From Hyphomicrobiales bacterium (GTDB taxonomy: Bacteria > Pseudomonadota > Alphaproteobacteria > Rhizobiales > Rhizobiaceae), in contig JAJFHV010000021.1 in the NCBI GenBank assembly GCA_021775415.1, positions 62,001 through 126,000 on the forward strand: a stretch of DNA of 64,000 nt. The letters run 5' to 3'. The notes below the pieces were generated by a model. It made no database searches and was not told the DNA's origin. It saw nothing but the letters and a program-made list of their open reading frames with translations. Of this stretch, positions 1 through 9,170 are shown piece by piece. How positions within the stretch are numbered: position 1 is the stretch's first letter; each line of letters starts with the position of its first letter. Position numbers and translations under genes: made by a program.

Positions 1-910
1 TCGCCGGTGAACCGGGGCGCTCAAGCTGGCCAAGTGCACAACCGGCCAGTACCTCCGCATAGGCTTGCGCCACCGCTGCAGCCATCGTTACCGGCGCTGT
101 AGCACCACCCAATACAAAGGGGACAACCACAGGGCATTGGTTGGCTCTGGCATAGGCCCTGAGTGAGCCAGACATTGCCTGGTCGTACACAAGCGGTGAA
201 TTCATGTTGATGTTGCCCATGATGACGCAATTCTTGTCAACAAAGTCCTCGCCAAATGCGATACGCGCCATCGCGATTGAATCTTCTGCCCGCTCGGGGG
301 TGGTTACTGATCCCATGAAGGGTTTGTCGGTCCAGCGTAGATGGGCGTAAACCATGTCGAGGTGACGCTTGTTGGCGGGCAGATCAACCGGCTCACAAAC
401 CGTGCCGCCCGAATGATGCAGATAGGGGGAGGCGTAAGTCAGTTTGATGATGTTTTCAAAATCAGCGATCGAACCATAACGTCTGCCATTGTCGAGATCG
501 CGCACAAACGGCATGCCGTAACCGGGGGCGAAAACCAGGTTGTTTTCACCAACCACGATAGAACGATCCGGATTGCGCGCATGCTGGACAAAGTGTTTTG
601 GGGCGGTGGCAATGATGATATCGCGCAGCATCCCCTTGTCGAAGCGGACCCGCTCACCCTTTACATCGGCACCGGCCGTCTTCCAGAGTTTCAGGGCGTC
701 CTTGTCTCCACGAAACTCAATGCCGATTTCCTGGAGGATATCTCCTGCCTTTTCTTCAACAAGATCAACGCCTTCCTCACTCGCAAGAATATAGGGCGGG
801 ATATCACGCCGAACTCCGGCGATGATTTGGGGAGTAGTTAATGCGCGAGCCTGTTTGCGCGATCTGCTGCCTCGGCGCGAAGGCCTGTTGATATCGGGTT
901 CCTTGTCCAT
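1..910 (-). CDS. MttB/COG5598-family methyltransferase, partial (cut by left edge)
   Basis: The visible 303 residues are the N-terminal part of a trimethylamine-methyltransferase-family (MttB, COG5598) protein; the C-terminus lies outside the window. Family members take a methyl group from a quaternary or tertiary amine and pass it to a corrinoid protein. Supporting segments are the basic N-terminus rich in Arg/Ser, the motif VRRDIPPYIL near residue 33, FAPGYGMPFVRDL near 128, and a Gly/Ala-rich stretch GGATAPVTMAAAV near 272. No in-frame amber codon is present in the visible part, and most COG5598 proteins lack pyrrolysine, so the substrate need not be trimethylamine. The start ATG at 910 follows a weak ribosome site. 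A second full-length paralogue lies at 15330-16880. Substrate unknown; family assignment is firm. Confidence 0.88.
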   Translation of the reverse strand, partial: MDKEPDINRPSRRGSRSRKQARALTTPQIIAGVRRDIPPYILASEEGVDLVEEKAGDILQEIGIEFRGDKDALKLWKTAGADVKGERVRFDKGMLRDIIIATAPKHFVQHARNPDRSIVVGENNLVFAPGYGMPFVRDLDNGRRYGSIADFENIIKLTYASPYLHHSGGTVCEPVDLPANKRHLDMVYAHLRWTDKPFMGSVTTPERAEDSIAMARIAFGEDFVDKNCVIMGNINMNSPLVYDQAMSGSLRAYARANQCPVVVPFVLGGATAPVTMAAAVAQAYAEVLAGCALGQLERPGSPA

Positions 911-1035
911 TTACGGAATTCCCAGACAAAACTAGAGAATTCCATAGTTCCCAAGGATGCCCCGGATATACAGCGCCAGATGCGACGTTGCTGGCGGGAT
1001 CAAGCTACATCGCTCTCCCGCCCCAGTTGCAGCGA

Positions 1036-2070
1036 TTAGTTCTGGAGTCGCAACTTCAGCAGATTGAGGTACTCCTCGTCGGTCTCTGCGGTTTGACGAA
1101 CAAGGTTTGCTGCTGGTTTGCAACTAAGTTTGTATTTCGCTGCCATGCCCGCCTTTACGCAGTCACCGACTTTCCAGCCGGGAGGTAATTGTGCGAGATC
1201 GACGTTGCGCCATTTTGGGTGGCCGGTTTCCTGTAGTCGTTCCATGTTTGTCAAAATGACGCTTGAAAGATCGGAAACGGCTTTGCAACTTTGCTTGTGG
1301 TACGGGTTTTTATTGGGTTTGTAGTCGTACGTCATTAGCACGGCCTTGACCGCCACCACGCTTGCGGGTTCCGGTTGAAACGGATAGGTGCCGCCGGGAA
1401 TTTCGGCGGCCGTGTAGGTTGCGAGGAGTTCAGGTTCCAGAATATCCACCAAATGGAATTTTGCACCGTCTATTGCCACATCCGAAAACAGTTTCGTCGG
1501 AGCGCCGGCCACATAAAATATCGCGTCAATTTCACCGTTTAACAACATCGGTAATGCATCCGAGGCACCAATGGTCAAGCGCTCGGCATCTTTGATACGC
1601 AGGATGTCGAGAACAAGCGTTGAGGTTAAAAATGTTCCGCTGTCTGCCTTGCCAATCGCAACTTTCTTGCCTGACAAATCCGAGAGACGGGTTATCTTGC
1701 GACTTGCCAGAACCTGTATTTCCTCATTGTAGAGGGGATACATGATCCGCACCCCAAAAAGGGATCTTTGCAGTTCGGGATCGTTCACCGCATAGGTGCG
1801 CACATATTCAAGCACATCATTTTGAACGATGCCAAATTGGGTATTGCTAAGTTTTTTTACCGATACCAGATTTTCAAGTGATCCCGCACTCTCGTTTACG
1901 TTCAGGGTGTAACCGCATTCAGCACCCAGGGTCGCCAGATCGCGTCCGATCTGGATATAGGTTCCCTTCGCACCGCCGGTCATTATGTTCTTTTGAAATT
2001 CCTGCCCCAGGGCATTGGTAGACGCTAGGGCGATGCACATAGCTATGGCTAGGATGGTTCTTAAAATCAT
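1036..2070 (-). CDS. TAXI-family TRAP transporter solute-binding protein
   Basis: This is a periplasmic binding protein of the TAXI (TRAP-associated extracytoplasmic immunogenic) family, about 344 residues. A signal peptide is seen at residues 1-22, ending near ALGQ. The mature protein begins with the family-typical MTGGAKGTYIQIGRDL and carries IGKADSGTF, the ligand-pocket region also typical of TAXI proteins. I chose the ATG at 2070 because a GGAGG lies 11 bases upstream and the signal peptide starts there; an upstream in-frame ATG at 2121 would overlap the preceding gene. The gene follows a membrane-anchored protein of unknown function by 34 bases. No TRAP permease (fused DctQM) is visible nearby, so it is either an orphan receptor or works with a distant permease. 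Ligand unknown. Confidence 0.88.
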   Translation of the reverse strand: MILRTILAIAMCIALASTNALGQEFQKNIMTGGAKGTYIQIGRDLATLGAECGYTLNVNESAGSLENLVSVKKLSNTQFGIVQNDVLEYVRTYAVNDPELQRSLFGVRIMYPLYNEEIQVLASRKITRLSDLSGKKVAIGKADSGTFLTSTLVLDILRIKDAERLTIGASDALPMLLNGEIDAIFYVAGAPTKLFSDVAIDGAKFHLVDILEPELLATYTAAEIPGGTYPFQPEPASVVAVKAVLMTYDYKPNKNPYHKQSCKAVSDLSSVILTNMERLQETGHPKWRNVDLAQLPPGWKVGDCVKAGMAAKYKLSCKPAANLVRQTAETDEEYLNLLKLRLQN

Positions 2071-2104
2071 TGGGTATATTGCCTCCGAAACTGTCGCTGT
2101 GGGT

Positions 2105-3589
2105 TTAACATTCACCGTCAAACTGGCGCACCATGTCGCGCATTACCAAGGCCGGCACTTGTGAGAAAAAAGAGGAGAGCGCTGGTACCAGACATTCGCC
2201 ATTGACCAGTTTCTCGCTGAGTTGTTTGAGCTGGTTGGCATCCAGTGAATAAAGACCGGGAGTTGCAGCTATCGCCAATTTTACCGCTGCAGGATCACGA
2301 GTTTTCGCCGGGGTTGGCGAAGGACTGGCAGGTGCTGGCTCAGTTTTTAAAGCGGCAAGGGAACTGTCCCACTTATTCGTATTGGCCGGTTCCTGTCCGA
2401 TTTGGGTTTCAGGCACCAGGAGGCTGGGTTCAACAGAAAATTGGCCTGCCAATTCCAACTTGAGAGCAGCGATTTGCTTCTTCAGCGAAATGATTTCGGT
2501 CTGGGTTTTGACCGTATCTTCCAATAATTTTGGCAGATTTTCGGCGCTTTCAGTATCAAGTGCTGCCCGTAAGCCGGCCATATGTGCCTGCTCCAGCTTC
2601 AAATTTACATTCAGGACATCGATTTGGTTGTTGCGGTCTGTGACCGGATCAACGGTTGGGGATGTCAGCGCAACCTGCTCAGGTGTTTTATTTTCTCCGT
2701 CTTCCACCGGAGTTACCAGGGGTACGGGAGCGTCGAAAACTTCTGTGACATTGGTTGATGCGAGGCTTGCAACCTGGTTTGGAAGCACCGGTTGGGCTTC
2801 AACATTAGTAGATGCAATTGCAGTAGTTTCAGGATTAACGATGCCCACGACCCCCGCAATTTTTCCGGATATAGAAGGATGTTGATAGACCCCCAACATC
2901 GAACCTGTTGCAGTCAGCGCAGCCAGCATTACTGCCGACCCTACCGTTGCCCGCCACTTCCAGTTGCTGGACTTTCCAGCGACTGGGGTATGCGGTGGCA
3001 GTGCTGGTTGATATGGCGGAGTATCTGACGGTGGTTGAGGTGCTTGTGTGTTTGTTGTGAAAAAATGATCGTGCCCAGGCGTTGCGGCCTGGTCATGAAT
3101 TGCGGAATTGCTGGCCTGGATTGCAGCTAAATCGCGCTCAAAATTTTCTAATGGATTTATTGGAGGATTTTGGGCCTCGGTGGCCGCAGGTTCGGTAGTG
3201 GAGGAACGATCCTCATGAGCCTGTTTGATTAAATTGATGCAGGCACGTTCCAGCCGCTGGGTTTCATATTGTGAGGGTTCTTCCTCATCCAGCAAAGGGG
3301 TATCGTGATCATCTGAATCACTTGCGCTTTCAGCAATCGATTCCGAGAGTTCCCGTTCAAGGTTCATCTCAAGTGACGGGCTTGCGACCTCTTCCAGAGG
3401 GTCCACGTTCCAATTCGGTGTGGTCGCGACTGGGGGGGAGATGTTGGCACTAATGAAATCTAATTCGTCGACCGATGACTTGTCTTGCGGTGGTGAATTT
3501 TCTTCCTTTGTTGCCTTCTTTTCGTCTTTTGGGTTTCCCCTTGAAGTCTCATAGAGAGAGGGATGGTACTCGTTTACTAACTCCGACAT
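2105..3589 (-). CDS. hypothetical single-pass membrane protein with coiled coil
   Basis: I do not recognise this 494-residue protein. Residues 1-205 are rich in Pro, Ser, Glu and Asp, look disordered and would be cytoplasmic. A single hydrophobic segment spans about residues 214-236. A probable coiled coil lies near residues 318-390, and the last 50 residues form a compact block with two Cys (around GECLVPAL and the terminal DGEC). The layout resembles an inner-membrane scaffold with a periplasmic coiled coil and small C-terminal domain. A GGCGG sequence precedes the ATG at 3589. The gene lies immediately upstream of the TAXI receptor in the same direction, so co-transcription is likely and a joint role is possible but unproven. 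Confidence 0.75.
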   Translation of the reverse strand: MSELVNEYHPSLYETSRGNPKDEKKATKEENSPPQDKSSVDELDFISANISPPVATTPNWNVDPLEEVASPSLEMNLERELSESIAESASDSDDHDTPLLDEEEPSQYETQRLERACINLIKQAHEDRSSTTEPAATEAQNPPINPLENFERDLAAIQASNSAIHDQAATPGHDHFFTTNTQAPQPPSDTPPYQPALPPHTPVAGKSSNWKWRATVGSAVMLAALTATGSMLGVYQHPSISGKIAGVVGIVNPETTAIASTNVEAQPVLPNQVASLASTNVTEVFDAPVPLVTPVEDGENKTPEQVALTSPTVDPVTDRNNQIDVLNVNLKLEQAHMAGLRAALDTESAENLPKLLEDTVKTQTEIISLKKQIAALKLELAGQFSVEPSLLVPETQIGQEPANTNKWDSSLAALKTEPAPASPSPTPAKTRDPAAVKLAIAATPGLYSLDANQLKQLSEKLVNGECLVPALSSFFSQVPALVMRDMVRQFDGEC

Positions 3590-3974
3590 GATTCCGCCCT
3601 TCAGATATTATCAGGGCCCCCCAAGCTCTACCCCGAAGGAAATCCAAAAATGTGGCAATTGTGTGGTGCATGATTAGTATTGTTACAAACATATTAACTC
3701 AAAATTAATATCTATTTACATTGGGTAAATTATATCAACTCAATAGCTGAATTTTATTATTGTGTTATTTAAATATATTCTGTTTTTAACAAAATATTAG
3801 TAATAACATATTCCATATGAATTGTGGCAATTTATCTAATTCAATATATTCGGCTGCATTATTAACTTAAAAAACCGAAGAAATAACTGGATATCGTCAT
3901 CTGAATTATTTCACAAAATCAAAATTGCAGTGAAAAACACAAACCCGAATGCATTTGAAATCCGGGTCCGCGTC
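3590..3974. other. AT-rich intergenic region
   Basis: About 385 bases with strikingly high A+T content and many TTAATAT/AATATAT runs. No open frame of note and no strong hairpin with a T tract was found. It lies upstream of the minus-strand gene ending at 2105 and downstream of the one at 3975-4694, so it probably holds the promoter for the former. Confidence 0.5.
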
Positions 3975-4694
3975 CTAGTCGTGAGAAGCCTGGAGGTGGG
4001 TGATTTCATTCACATAGCGTGGTTGATAATATGCGATGACCGACCGGCCATTCTTCGCCACCATCTCGGGTGTAATGAAAAAGTCAAAATGTACTTCGTT
4101 ACCTTTCTCATCAACCACCAAAATCTCGTCCGGCAAATCTCCGGCGGTGGCTGCGTCGGCACCTGATAATATTCCAGCCATTTGTTTCCATTCTGGATCA
4201 ATCTGCAAAGCATATTCGCCGAAGAGTGATTGCCCTTCATATTGCAGTTCAAACAAATCATTTCTGCTCTCGCTCACATAAAAAAGAGTGGCATAGTTCT
4301 CCAGCATTGGATGCAGTTGATCAATTTGCAGATCAATGGCTTCGATATTGAGGGAAAATGATGCTTCAAAGTTGCGTTCCGGAAAGCTCACTGTGACGCT
4401 GAACATTGGATAGCCATTGTCTTCGATATCAATAATTTTGCCAAACTCGGGAATTTCATCATCGCCCAATTCGGGGCCCAATTCGGGTTCCTGTTCTTCA
4501 GGGGCGCCGGCAAATTCGATTAGCTCTTGAGGAATTTTACGTTCCGGAAAAGTTGCGTCATCGCGGTAATGTGGTGCGCTTTCTGGAATGAGGCTGGATG
4601 TAGCGAAGGAACTGCCTGGAAACACGATGAGCAGGCTGACTATCATTGACGGGATGAAAATTCCGATGCTTGCCATGTTGCGAATTCCTGCCAT
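3975..4694 (-). CDS. secreted hypothetical protein
   Basis: A 239-residue protein with an N-terminal signal peptide: a basic start, a hydrophobic stretch IGIFIPSMIVSLLIVFPG, then a likely cleavage after SSFA. The mature part is acidic, with an EPELGPELGDDEIPEFG segment near residues 70-85 followed by a mixed alpha/beta region. No Cys pair, metal motif or repeat is obvious and I do not recognise a family. An alternative start is the in-frame ATG at 4676, which keeps the whole hydrophobic segment. Likely periplasmic. Its neighbour on the other strand (4916-5281) is also a small secreted protein. Confidence 0.7.
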   Translation of the reverse strand: MAGIRNMASIGIFIPSMIVSLLIVFPGSSFATSSLIPESAPHYRDDATFPERKIPQELIEFAGAPEEQEPELGPELGDDEIPEFGKIIDIEDNGYPMFSVTVSFPERNFEASFSLNIEAIDLQIDQLHPMLENYATLFYVSESRNDLFELQYEGQSLFGEYALQIDPEWKQMAGILSGADAATAGDLPDEILVVDEKGNEVHFDFFITPEMVAKNGRSVIAYYQPRYVNEITHLQASHD

Positions 4695-4915
4695 TGCGTT
4701 CCAGCTCCCAATCGCGATTGCTTCCTGTGTGAAGCGAATATGCCTTGAATGCAGAGTTATTGAAAGCCGAGATTTCCGCGGTATGTGGCCCTTAATTGAA
4801 CTACGCGCCTTAGCTGTTTTAAATCGTCCCTAAGTGGTTTAGATTATTTTTGCACACTATTGGGACGCGTGGTGTCGAGTTACGAACAGGAACATACAAA
4901 AGGCTGGATTATATC

Positions 4916-5281
4916 ATGAAATTATCAAAACTTACATTCACAACACTCTGCGCTGGCTTGTTTCTGAACACTTATGCCCTTGCGCAATCCACGGGATCTG
5001 GTGGTGAATTTACCATCTTGAATCAAACCGATAACAACGTTGTCGTTGGATTTTACACCAATGATGGTGATGGGTGGAGTTCGAATTGGCTGAGTGAAGC
5101 TTTGACACCAGGGCAAAGCGACAACGCAGCGTTCAATGCGGAAACGGGTAGTTGTGATCAATTACTTCAGGTTGGCTGGCTTGGTGAGGATGACAGCGAA
5201 GTGCTTGATGAGCCCATCAGCATTGATATTTGTGAGGCATCCAATGTTCACTTGGCAGATAACGAAATCTATTTCGATTGA
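4916..5281 (+). CDS. small secreted hypothetical protein
   Basis: This 121-residue protein starts at the ATG at 4916, where a classical signal peptide begins (MKLSKLTFTTLCAGLFLNTYALAQ). An in-frame start 66 bases further upstream would only add a non-hydrophobic leader. The mature domain is acidic and aromatic, with FTILNQTDNNVVVGFY, a GDGWSSNWL motif and two Cys (SCDQLLQVGW and DICEASN) that may pair. It looks like a small beta-rich periplasmic domain. No enzyme motif is visible and the function is unknown. A strong hairpin terminator follows at 5346-5383. Confidence 0.72.
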   Translation: MKLSKLTFTTLCAGLFLNTYALAQSTGSGGEFTILNQTDNNVVVGFYTNDGDGWSSNWLSEALTPGQSDNAAFNAETGSCDQLLQVGWLGEDDSEVLDEPISIDICEASNVHLADNEIYFD

Positions 5282-5345
5282 TATCTGACAGGTATGTCCG
5301 GTTTCACGCCAGCGGTGGCATTAATGCTTCGGTCTGTTAGTTCTG

Positions 5346-5383
5346 CCGGATGTTGCAAGCGATTGCGACATCCGGGTTTGTTC
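5346..5383 (+). terminator. rho-independent terminator
   Basis: A 13-bp stem (CCGGATGTTGCAA at 5346-5358 with TTGCGACATCCGG at 5363-5375, one G-U pair) closes a GCGA tetraloop and is followed by GTTTGTTCT. It ends the plus-strand gene at 4916-5281 and lies 16 bases from the end of the convergent gene. Confidence 0.7.
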
Positions 5384-5391
5384 TGACAAAC

Positions 5392-6864
5392 TCAAACAGC
5401 ATTGAATGTGTCGATCATCCCATCCCAGACCGGCACCAGTCTCATCAAATTGTCCCAGAAATCCTGTTTGCGCCGGACATCAAAGTCTTCAAGCGAAATT
5501 CCCTGTTGTTCTACCCATGTGTAGTAACCAAGGTTGAACAGGCGTTCCTTGCCAAAGCGGTCAAGCTCCAGGGTATGGTCGATGCCTGCACCCAGCATGA
5601 AGCGGCCATAAACTTCAGCGGCCTTTAATTCCGTGAACTTACCTTCTGCAAGACGATCCTCTGCTGCTTTTAGCTCAGTCCCGTACAATTCAGCGCCATC
5701 CGTTGCGACGGTGATAACTGCATCATCTTCACCCAATCCCATATATTTGGCATATTTGATCGCGCCGAGAATGTTGGCAATGGCGGAAAGTCCAAGGTTA
5801 GCGAGAGAAGCAAGTGCTTCCTGATTTATACCAATTCGCCCGGTCAGGTAGTTGCGTCCGGCAGTGGTATTAAACAACAGGTTCAGACTGTCTGTGGCGT
5901 GGTCAGAAACCCCGATTACAAAATCAGTGTTCATTGCATTGTGGATTAGCGGTATATGCTTGTCGCCGATACCTTGAATGTTGTGCTCGCCGTAACCGTT
6001 GTAGAGGAGGGTCGGGCATTCAGTTGCTTCAACGACGCAAATATCAGTGCCCAGGGCGTTCTTTAAATGATCACCTGCTGCCAAGGTTCCAGACGAGCCG
6101 GAGGCGGAAACAAATGCCCGGGCGTTTAATTTCTTTTGTGCATTTACAGCATTGAACACGCGCGCCAGCGCAGGACCTGTTACGGCGCGATGGATGATGT
6201 AGTTGCTGTATTCGGAGAACTGGTTGAGAATGACGTTTTGAGGATCCTTTGCCAGTGCGTGGCAGGCGTCATAAATTTCCTTTACATTGCTTTCAGTGCC
6301 AGTCGTGCGGACAATATCAGATGGTTCCAGTACCCAGTCTTCAAGCCATTGAAACCGCTCTGCACTCATTCCTTCCGGCAGCACAGCAACTCCATGGCAA
6401 CCGAGGATACGTGAAATTGCAATGCCGCCCCGGCAGTAATTTCCGGTGGATGGCCATACCGCGCGGTGTTTCCTGATATCGAATTTTCCGGACATCAACC
6501 GTGGAACAAGACAGCCATAAGCCGCCAACACCTTGTGTGCGCGGATCATCGGAAAGCGGTTGCCCAGGGCAACAATGATTTTTGCCTCAACACCGGTAAG
6601 TTCCGGGCCAAGAACAATATGTTCGGGAACTTGCGATAGCCCCGTGCGGTTAGCATCATTATGCCAATGGACACGGAATAGATTGGCGGGATCTGCAATG
6701 TCTGGATCAACGCCGACGATTTCTGCAGCCTTGTCAGCCAGACGGGTAACCGGATCCGCAAGATCACTAATGCGTGGGAGGGTCACGCCCGCCTTTTGTA
6801 GTTGCTCAAGATTGCTGTCGTACACTTTTGTATCAACAACTTCGCGTTCCAGACCCAGACTCAT
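5392..6864 (-). CDS. PLP-dependent cysteine-synthase-family protein
   Basis: A 490-residue fold-type II PLP enzyme (cysteine synthase / tryptophan synthase beta superfamily). The PLP Schiff-base lysine is probably K111 in MIRAHKVLAA. The phosphate-binding loop is STGNYCRG at about 139-146, and a second Gly-rich loop ASGSSGTLAAG follows. It is much longer than O-acetylserine sulfhydrylase (about 310 residues), with extra segments at both ends, so a lyase or desulfhydrase acting on an unknown amino acid is as likely as a synthase. The ATG at 6864 has a GGAAG ribosome site; the longer frame to 6927 lacks one. It is divergent from an Lrp/AsnC regulator at 7115, which commonly controls such a neighbour in response to its amino-acid substrate (inference). 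Confidence 0.85.
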   Translation of the reverse strand: MSLGLEREVVDTKVYDSNLEQLQKAGVTLPRISDLADPVTRLADKAAEIVGVDPDIADPANLFRVHWHNDANRTGLSQVPEHIVLGPELTGVEAKIIVALGNRFPMIRAHKVLAAYGCLVPRLMSGKFDIRKHRAVWPSTGNYCRGGIAISRILGCHGVAVLPEGMSAERFQWLEDWVLEPSDIVRTTGTESNVKEIYDACHALAKDPQNVILNQFSEYSNYIIHRAVTGPALARVFNAVNAQKKLNARAFVSASGSSGTLAAGDHLKNALGTDICVVEATECPTLLYNGYGEHNIQGIGDKHIPLIHNAMNTDFVIGVSDHATDSLNLLFNTTAGRNYLTGRIGINQEALASLANLGLSAIANILGAIKYAKYMGLGEDDAVITVATDGAELYGTELKAAEDRLAEGKFTELKAAEVYGRFMLGAGIDHTLELDRFGKERLFNLGYYTWVEQQGISLEDFDVRRKQDFWDNLMRLVPVWDGMIDTFNAV

Positions 6865-7114
6865 CGTATCTTCCTTTGTGCATAAAACTGATTCCGAAAA
6901 ACGAAAATCAGTGGCGGGTAGTTTCATTACTCAAAGCAGTAATACGAGCGTGCCCCGATGAAAATAAGCTCTGCTGAGCTCGAGAGAAGGGTAACAATAG
7001 GACGCCGCTCGTATCTTGATCATATTACGACATTAAGATGATGTAAAAATTCTATTCTCATCTATAATTCGATAAAATTTTGCAAAAACAAACCAAATAT
7101 GCGATAAATCGCTC

Positions 7115-7600
7115 ATGATTGGGACATTAGACAATTCAGACAAAATAATCCTGAACCATCTTCAGGAAGATGCCCGTGTCAGCATTGACGCATTGGCAGA
7201 ACACAGCGGACTTTCTGCTGCTTCCGTGCAAAGGCGTCTTAAGAAGCTACGTGAGAGCAAGGTTATTGAGCGGGAAATAGCGGTTGTCGACCCCAGATAT
7301 GTCAACCAGAGCATGACGTTTGTCGTATCCGTGGAGCTTGAGCGGGAACGGCTGGATCAACTGGATACGTTTCGTCGTCAGGCCAAAAAGGAACCTCAGG
7401 TACAGCAATGTTACTATGTAACCGGCATGGCGGATTTCATTCTGATTTGTATCGCCAGGGACATGGCTGAATTTGAGTTACTTACTCATCGATTGTTCTT
7501 TGAGAACACGAATATCCGGCGCTTTTCCACCTCTGTCGTTATGGATCGGACGAAGGTGGGACTGTTTGTACAAATTCCCGACGAAAATACTGATGTGTGA
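7115..7600 (+). CDS. Lrp/AsnC-family transcriptional regulator
   Basis: A 161-residue Lrp/AsnC-type regulator. The N-terminal winged helix spans about residues 8-60 (DKIILNHLQEDARVSIDALA, then LSAASVQRRLKKL as the recognition helix). The C-terminal RAM/AsnC ligand domain follows, with QQCYYVTGMADFILICIARD typical of the family. It is transcribed away from the PLP enzyme at 5392-6864 across a 250-base AT-rich gap, the usual arrangement for local control by an amino-acid effector. The start ATG lacks a strong ribosome site, and no better in-frame start was seen. Confidence 0.92.
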   Translation: MIGTLDNSDKIILNHLQEDARVSIDALAEHSGLSAASVQRRLKKLRESKVIEREIAVVDPRYVNQSMTFVVSVELERERLDQLDTFRRQAKKEPQVQQCYYVTGMADFILICIARDMAEFELLTHRLFFENTNIRRFSTSVVMDRTKVGLFVQIPDENTDV

Positions 7601-7637
7601 CATTGAAACGGTCAGGTTCAGGTAGAGTTGATGTTCT

Positions 7638-9041
7638 TCAGCTTTCGAAACGGGTCACACCGCGGCGATCTTCGTCAATCACAACACCATGGATGAAAGA
7701 TTCATGGGCTCGCTGATCGCAATGGTGGCGTGGGCAAAGCCTGCAATTCACCCCGATCTCTGTCGTGCGTGATTGGGAGAGGTTGATGTTCTGGCTGTAG
7801 ACGATGCGGCTTGCATGTTCTGCGGCACATCCAAGCGAAACGGCAAGGCGTTTGTCTTCGGTAGTGTATTTGAGTGTAGGGCGGTCGACGGTACGGTTGA
7901 TGGTGAAATAGCGTTGACCATCCGGCATCTCGACGAATTGCGGGAAGATCCGACCAGGCACTCGAAACGAAAAATGAACATCAAGCTTGGGGCAGGCGCC
8001 GCCATACCGACCCAACTGAATGGGTGTTGCGTTAAAGCGTTTGGTTACATTACCTGCCCGGTCGATCCGCAGGAAGAAAAACGGAATGCCTTTATTGCCG
8101 GGTTTCTGCATTGTGGTCACTCGATGGCAGGCATGCTCATAGGAAACCGCAAATTTTGTAGCCAGATGCTCGAAATCATAACTTGAGCTTTCCGCCTCAT
8201 TCAGGAAGTCCTTGTAGGGCATCATCACAGCAGCAGCAAAATAATTTGCCAGTTCCACCCGGCACCGGCCGGTCTCTTCACTGTCTGTAATGCCACCTTC
8301 GCTGGTTATGTTGTTCAAGGTGTCCGAATGCTCAATCAGCGCGATTGAATGGGCCATCTGGAAAACCTTGTTGGTGTAATCAAGACCTTCGGACAGCAAC
8401 AGTCGATTGTTGTGACGATCGAAGAACCGCAATGAGGAACCAAGTGTCTCGACGGGGACAATGCGGGTCTCTATTCCGAGTTGAACTGACAGATGTGTCT
8501 TGAGTGCGGAAAAGAATTCATCGGTTTCAAAGCGCCCCGGTTGGCGCAATTCCAATGCACGGATTTCCAGGACGTCAAAATAATTGTGCGAGCTGCGAAA
8601 CAGGTCATGGACCGCCTGTTCGCCGGTTGACCCGTCAGCTTCACCGGTGGCGGCGTTGCTTGCGGCCAGTTTTTCACCCAGTGCGCGATAGGCCTTGAAA
8701 ATATTGAACAGGCCATTGACCAGATTGGGTGCATTCTCAATCGCCGAACGCAATTCCTCAATGTCCGGGACGGATTCGCCAAAGGCAGGATGATTGGTGA
8801 TCTGGCGCAAATCTGCAATCGCCAGCCTGGAGTCCGATTGGGTGAATTCACGCCAATCCATGCCAAATGCATCGGAAAGTGAAATCAACAATTTCAGGGA
8901 TGCATTGCGCTGGTTTTTCTCAATCAAATTCACATAACTGGCGCTTACGCCCAGCAACTCGGCAAATGCTGCCTGGGTCAAGCCCCGTTCCTGGCGCAGT
9001 GCACGCATTTTTGGCCCGATGAAGATCTTCTCCTGTCGCAT
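7638..9041 (-). CDS. ScfR/RamB-type short-chain acyl-CoA regulator (XRE + ImmA/IrrE-like domain)
   Basis: A 467-residue regulator with an XRE-type helix-turn-helix at about residues 10-62 (RALRQERGLTQAAFAELLGVSASYVNLIE). A central region follows that contains an ImmA/IrrE-like zincin segment (FQMAHSIALIEHSD, degenerate compared with HExxH), and a C-terminal DUF2083-type domain ends in clustered Cys/His (CRLCPRHHCDQRAHE). This architecture belongs to the short-chain fatty acyl-CoA regulator family (ScfR, RamB, PrpR) that controls glyoxylate, methylcitrate or acyl-CoA genes. The ATG at 9041 places the HTH near the N-terminus. It is divergent from the small gene at 9171. A 17-bp perfect palindrome and a half copy in the gap are likely autoregulatory sites. 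Confidence 0.88.
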   Translation of the reverse strand: MRQEKIFIGPKMRALRQERGLTQAAFAELLGVSASYVNLIEKNQRNASLKLLISLSDAFGMDWREFTQSDSRLAIADLRQITNHPAFGESVPDIEELRSAIENAPNLVNGLFNIFKAYRALGEKLAASNAATGEADGSTGEQAVHDLFRSSHNYFDVLEIRALELRQPGRFETDEFFSALKTHLSVQLGIETRIVPVETLGSSLRFFDRHNNRLLLSEGLDYTNKVFQMAHSIALIEHSDTLNNITSEGGITDSEETGRCRVELANYFAAAVMMPYKDFLNEAESSSYDFEHLATKFAVSYEHACHRVTTMQKPGNKGIPFFFLRIDRAGNVTKRFNATPIQLGRYGGACPKLDVHFSFRVPGRIFPQFVEMPDGQRYFTINRTVDRPTLKYTTEDKRLAVSLGCAAEHASRIVYSQNINLSQSRTTEIGVNCRLCPRHHCDQRAHESFIHGVVIDEDRRGVTRFES

Positions 9042-9053
9042 GTGTATTGTGTT

Positions 9054-9094
9054 ATTTACAAAAAATACTTTTGTCAATTTTGTAAATTACAAAA
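9054..9094. promoter_or_regulatory. candidate ScfR operator (palindrome plus half site)
   Basis: TTTTGTAAATTACAAAA at 9078-9094 is a perfect 17-bp palindrome with a central A. An inverted half copy, ATTTACAAAA, lies at 9054-9063. The pair sits between the divergent regulator (start 9041) and the gene at 9171, overlapping the expected promoter zone. Confidence 0.55.
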
Positions 9095-9170
9095 CAGACC
9101 GATTGACTTCATTTGTCTTGGCAAAGGCAATGGTTTCAGCCAAAACAGGCCATCGAAGGAGAGCAGGCGC

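Noticed and set aside
341-841. 166-codon plus-strand open frame
   Set aside because: Lies antisense to the clearly coding MttB gene and shows no family signature.
993-1022. GGCGGGA/TCCCGCC hairpin after the TAXI gene
   Set aside because: A 7-bp stem with a 16-base loop and no T tract; too weak to call a terminator.
5392-6927. Ordinary cysteine synthase annotation and longer start at 6927
   Set aside because: The protein is about 180 residues longer than cysteine synthase and the longer start lacks a ribosome site, so the call was kept general and the start at 6864 used.
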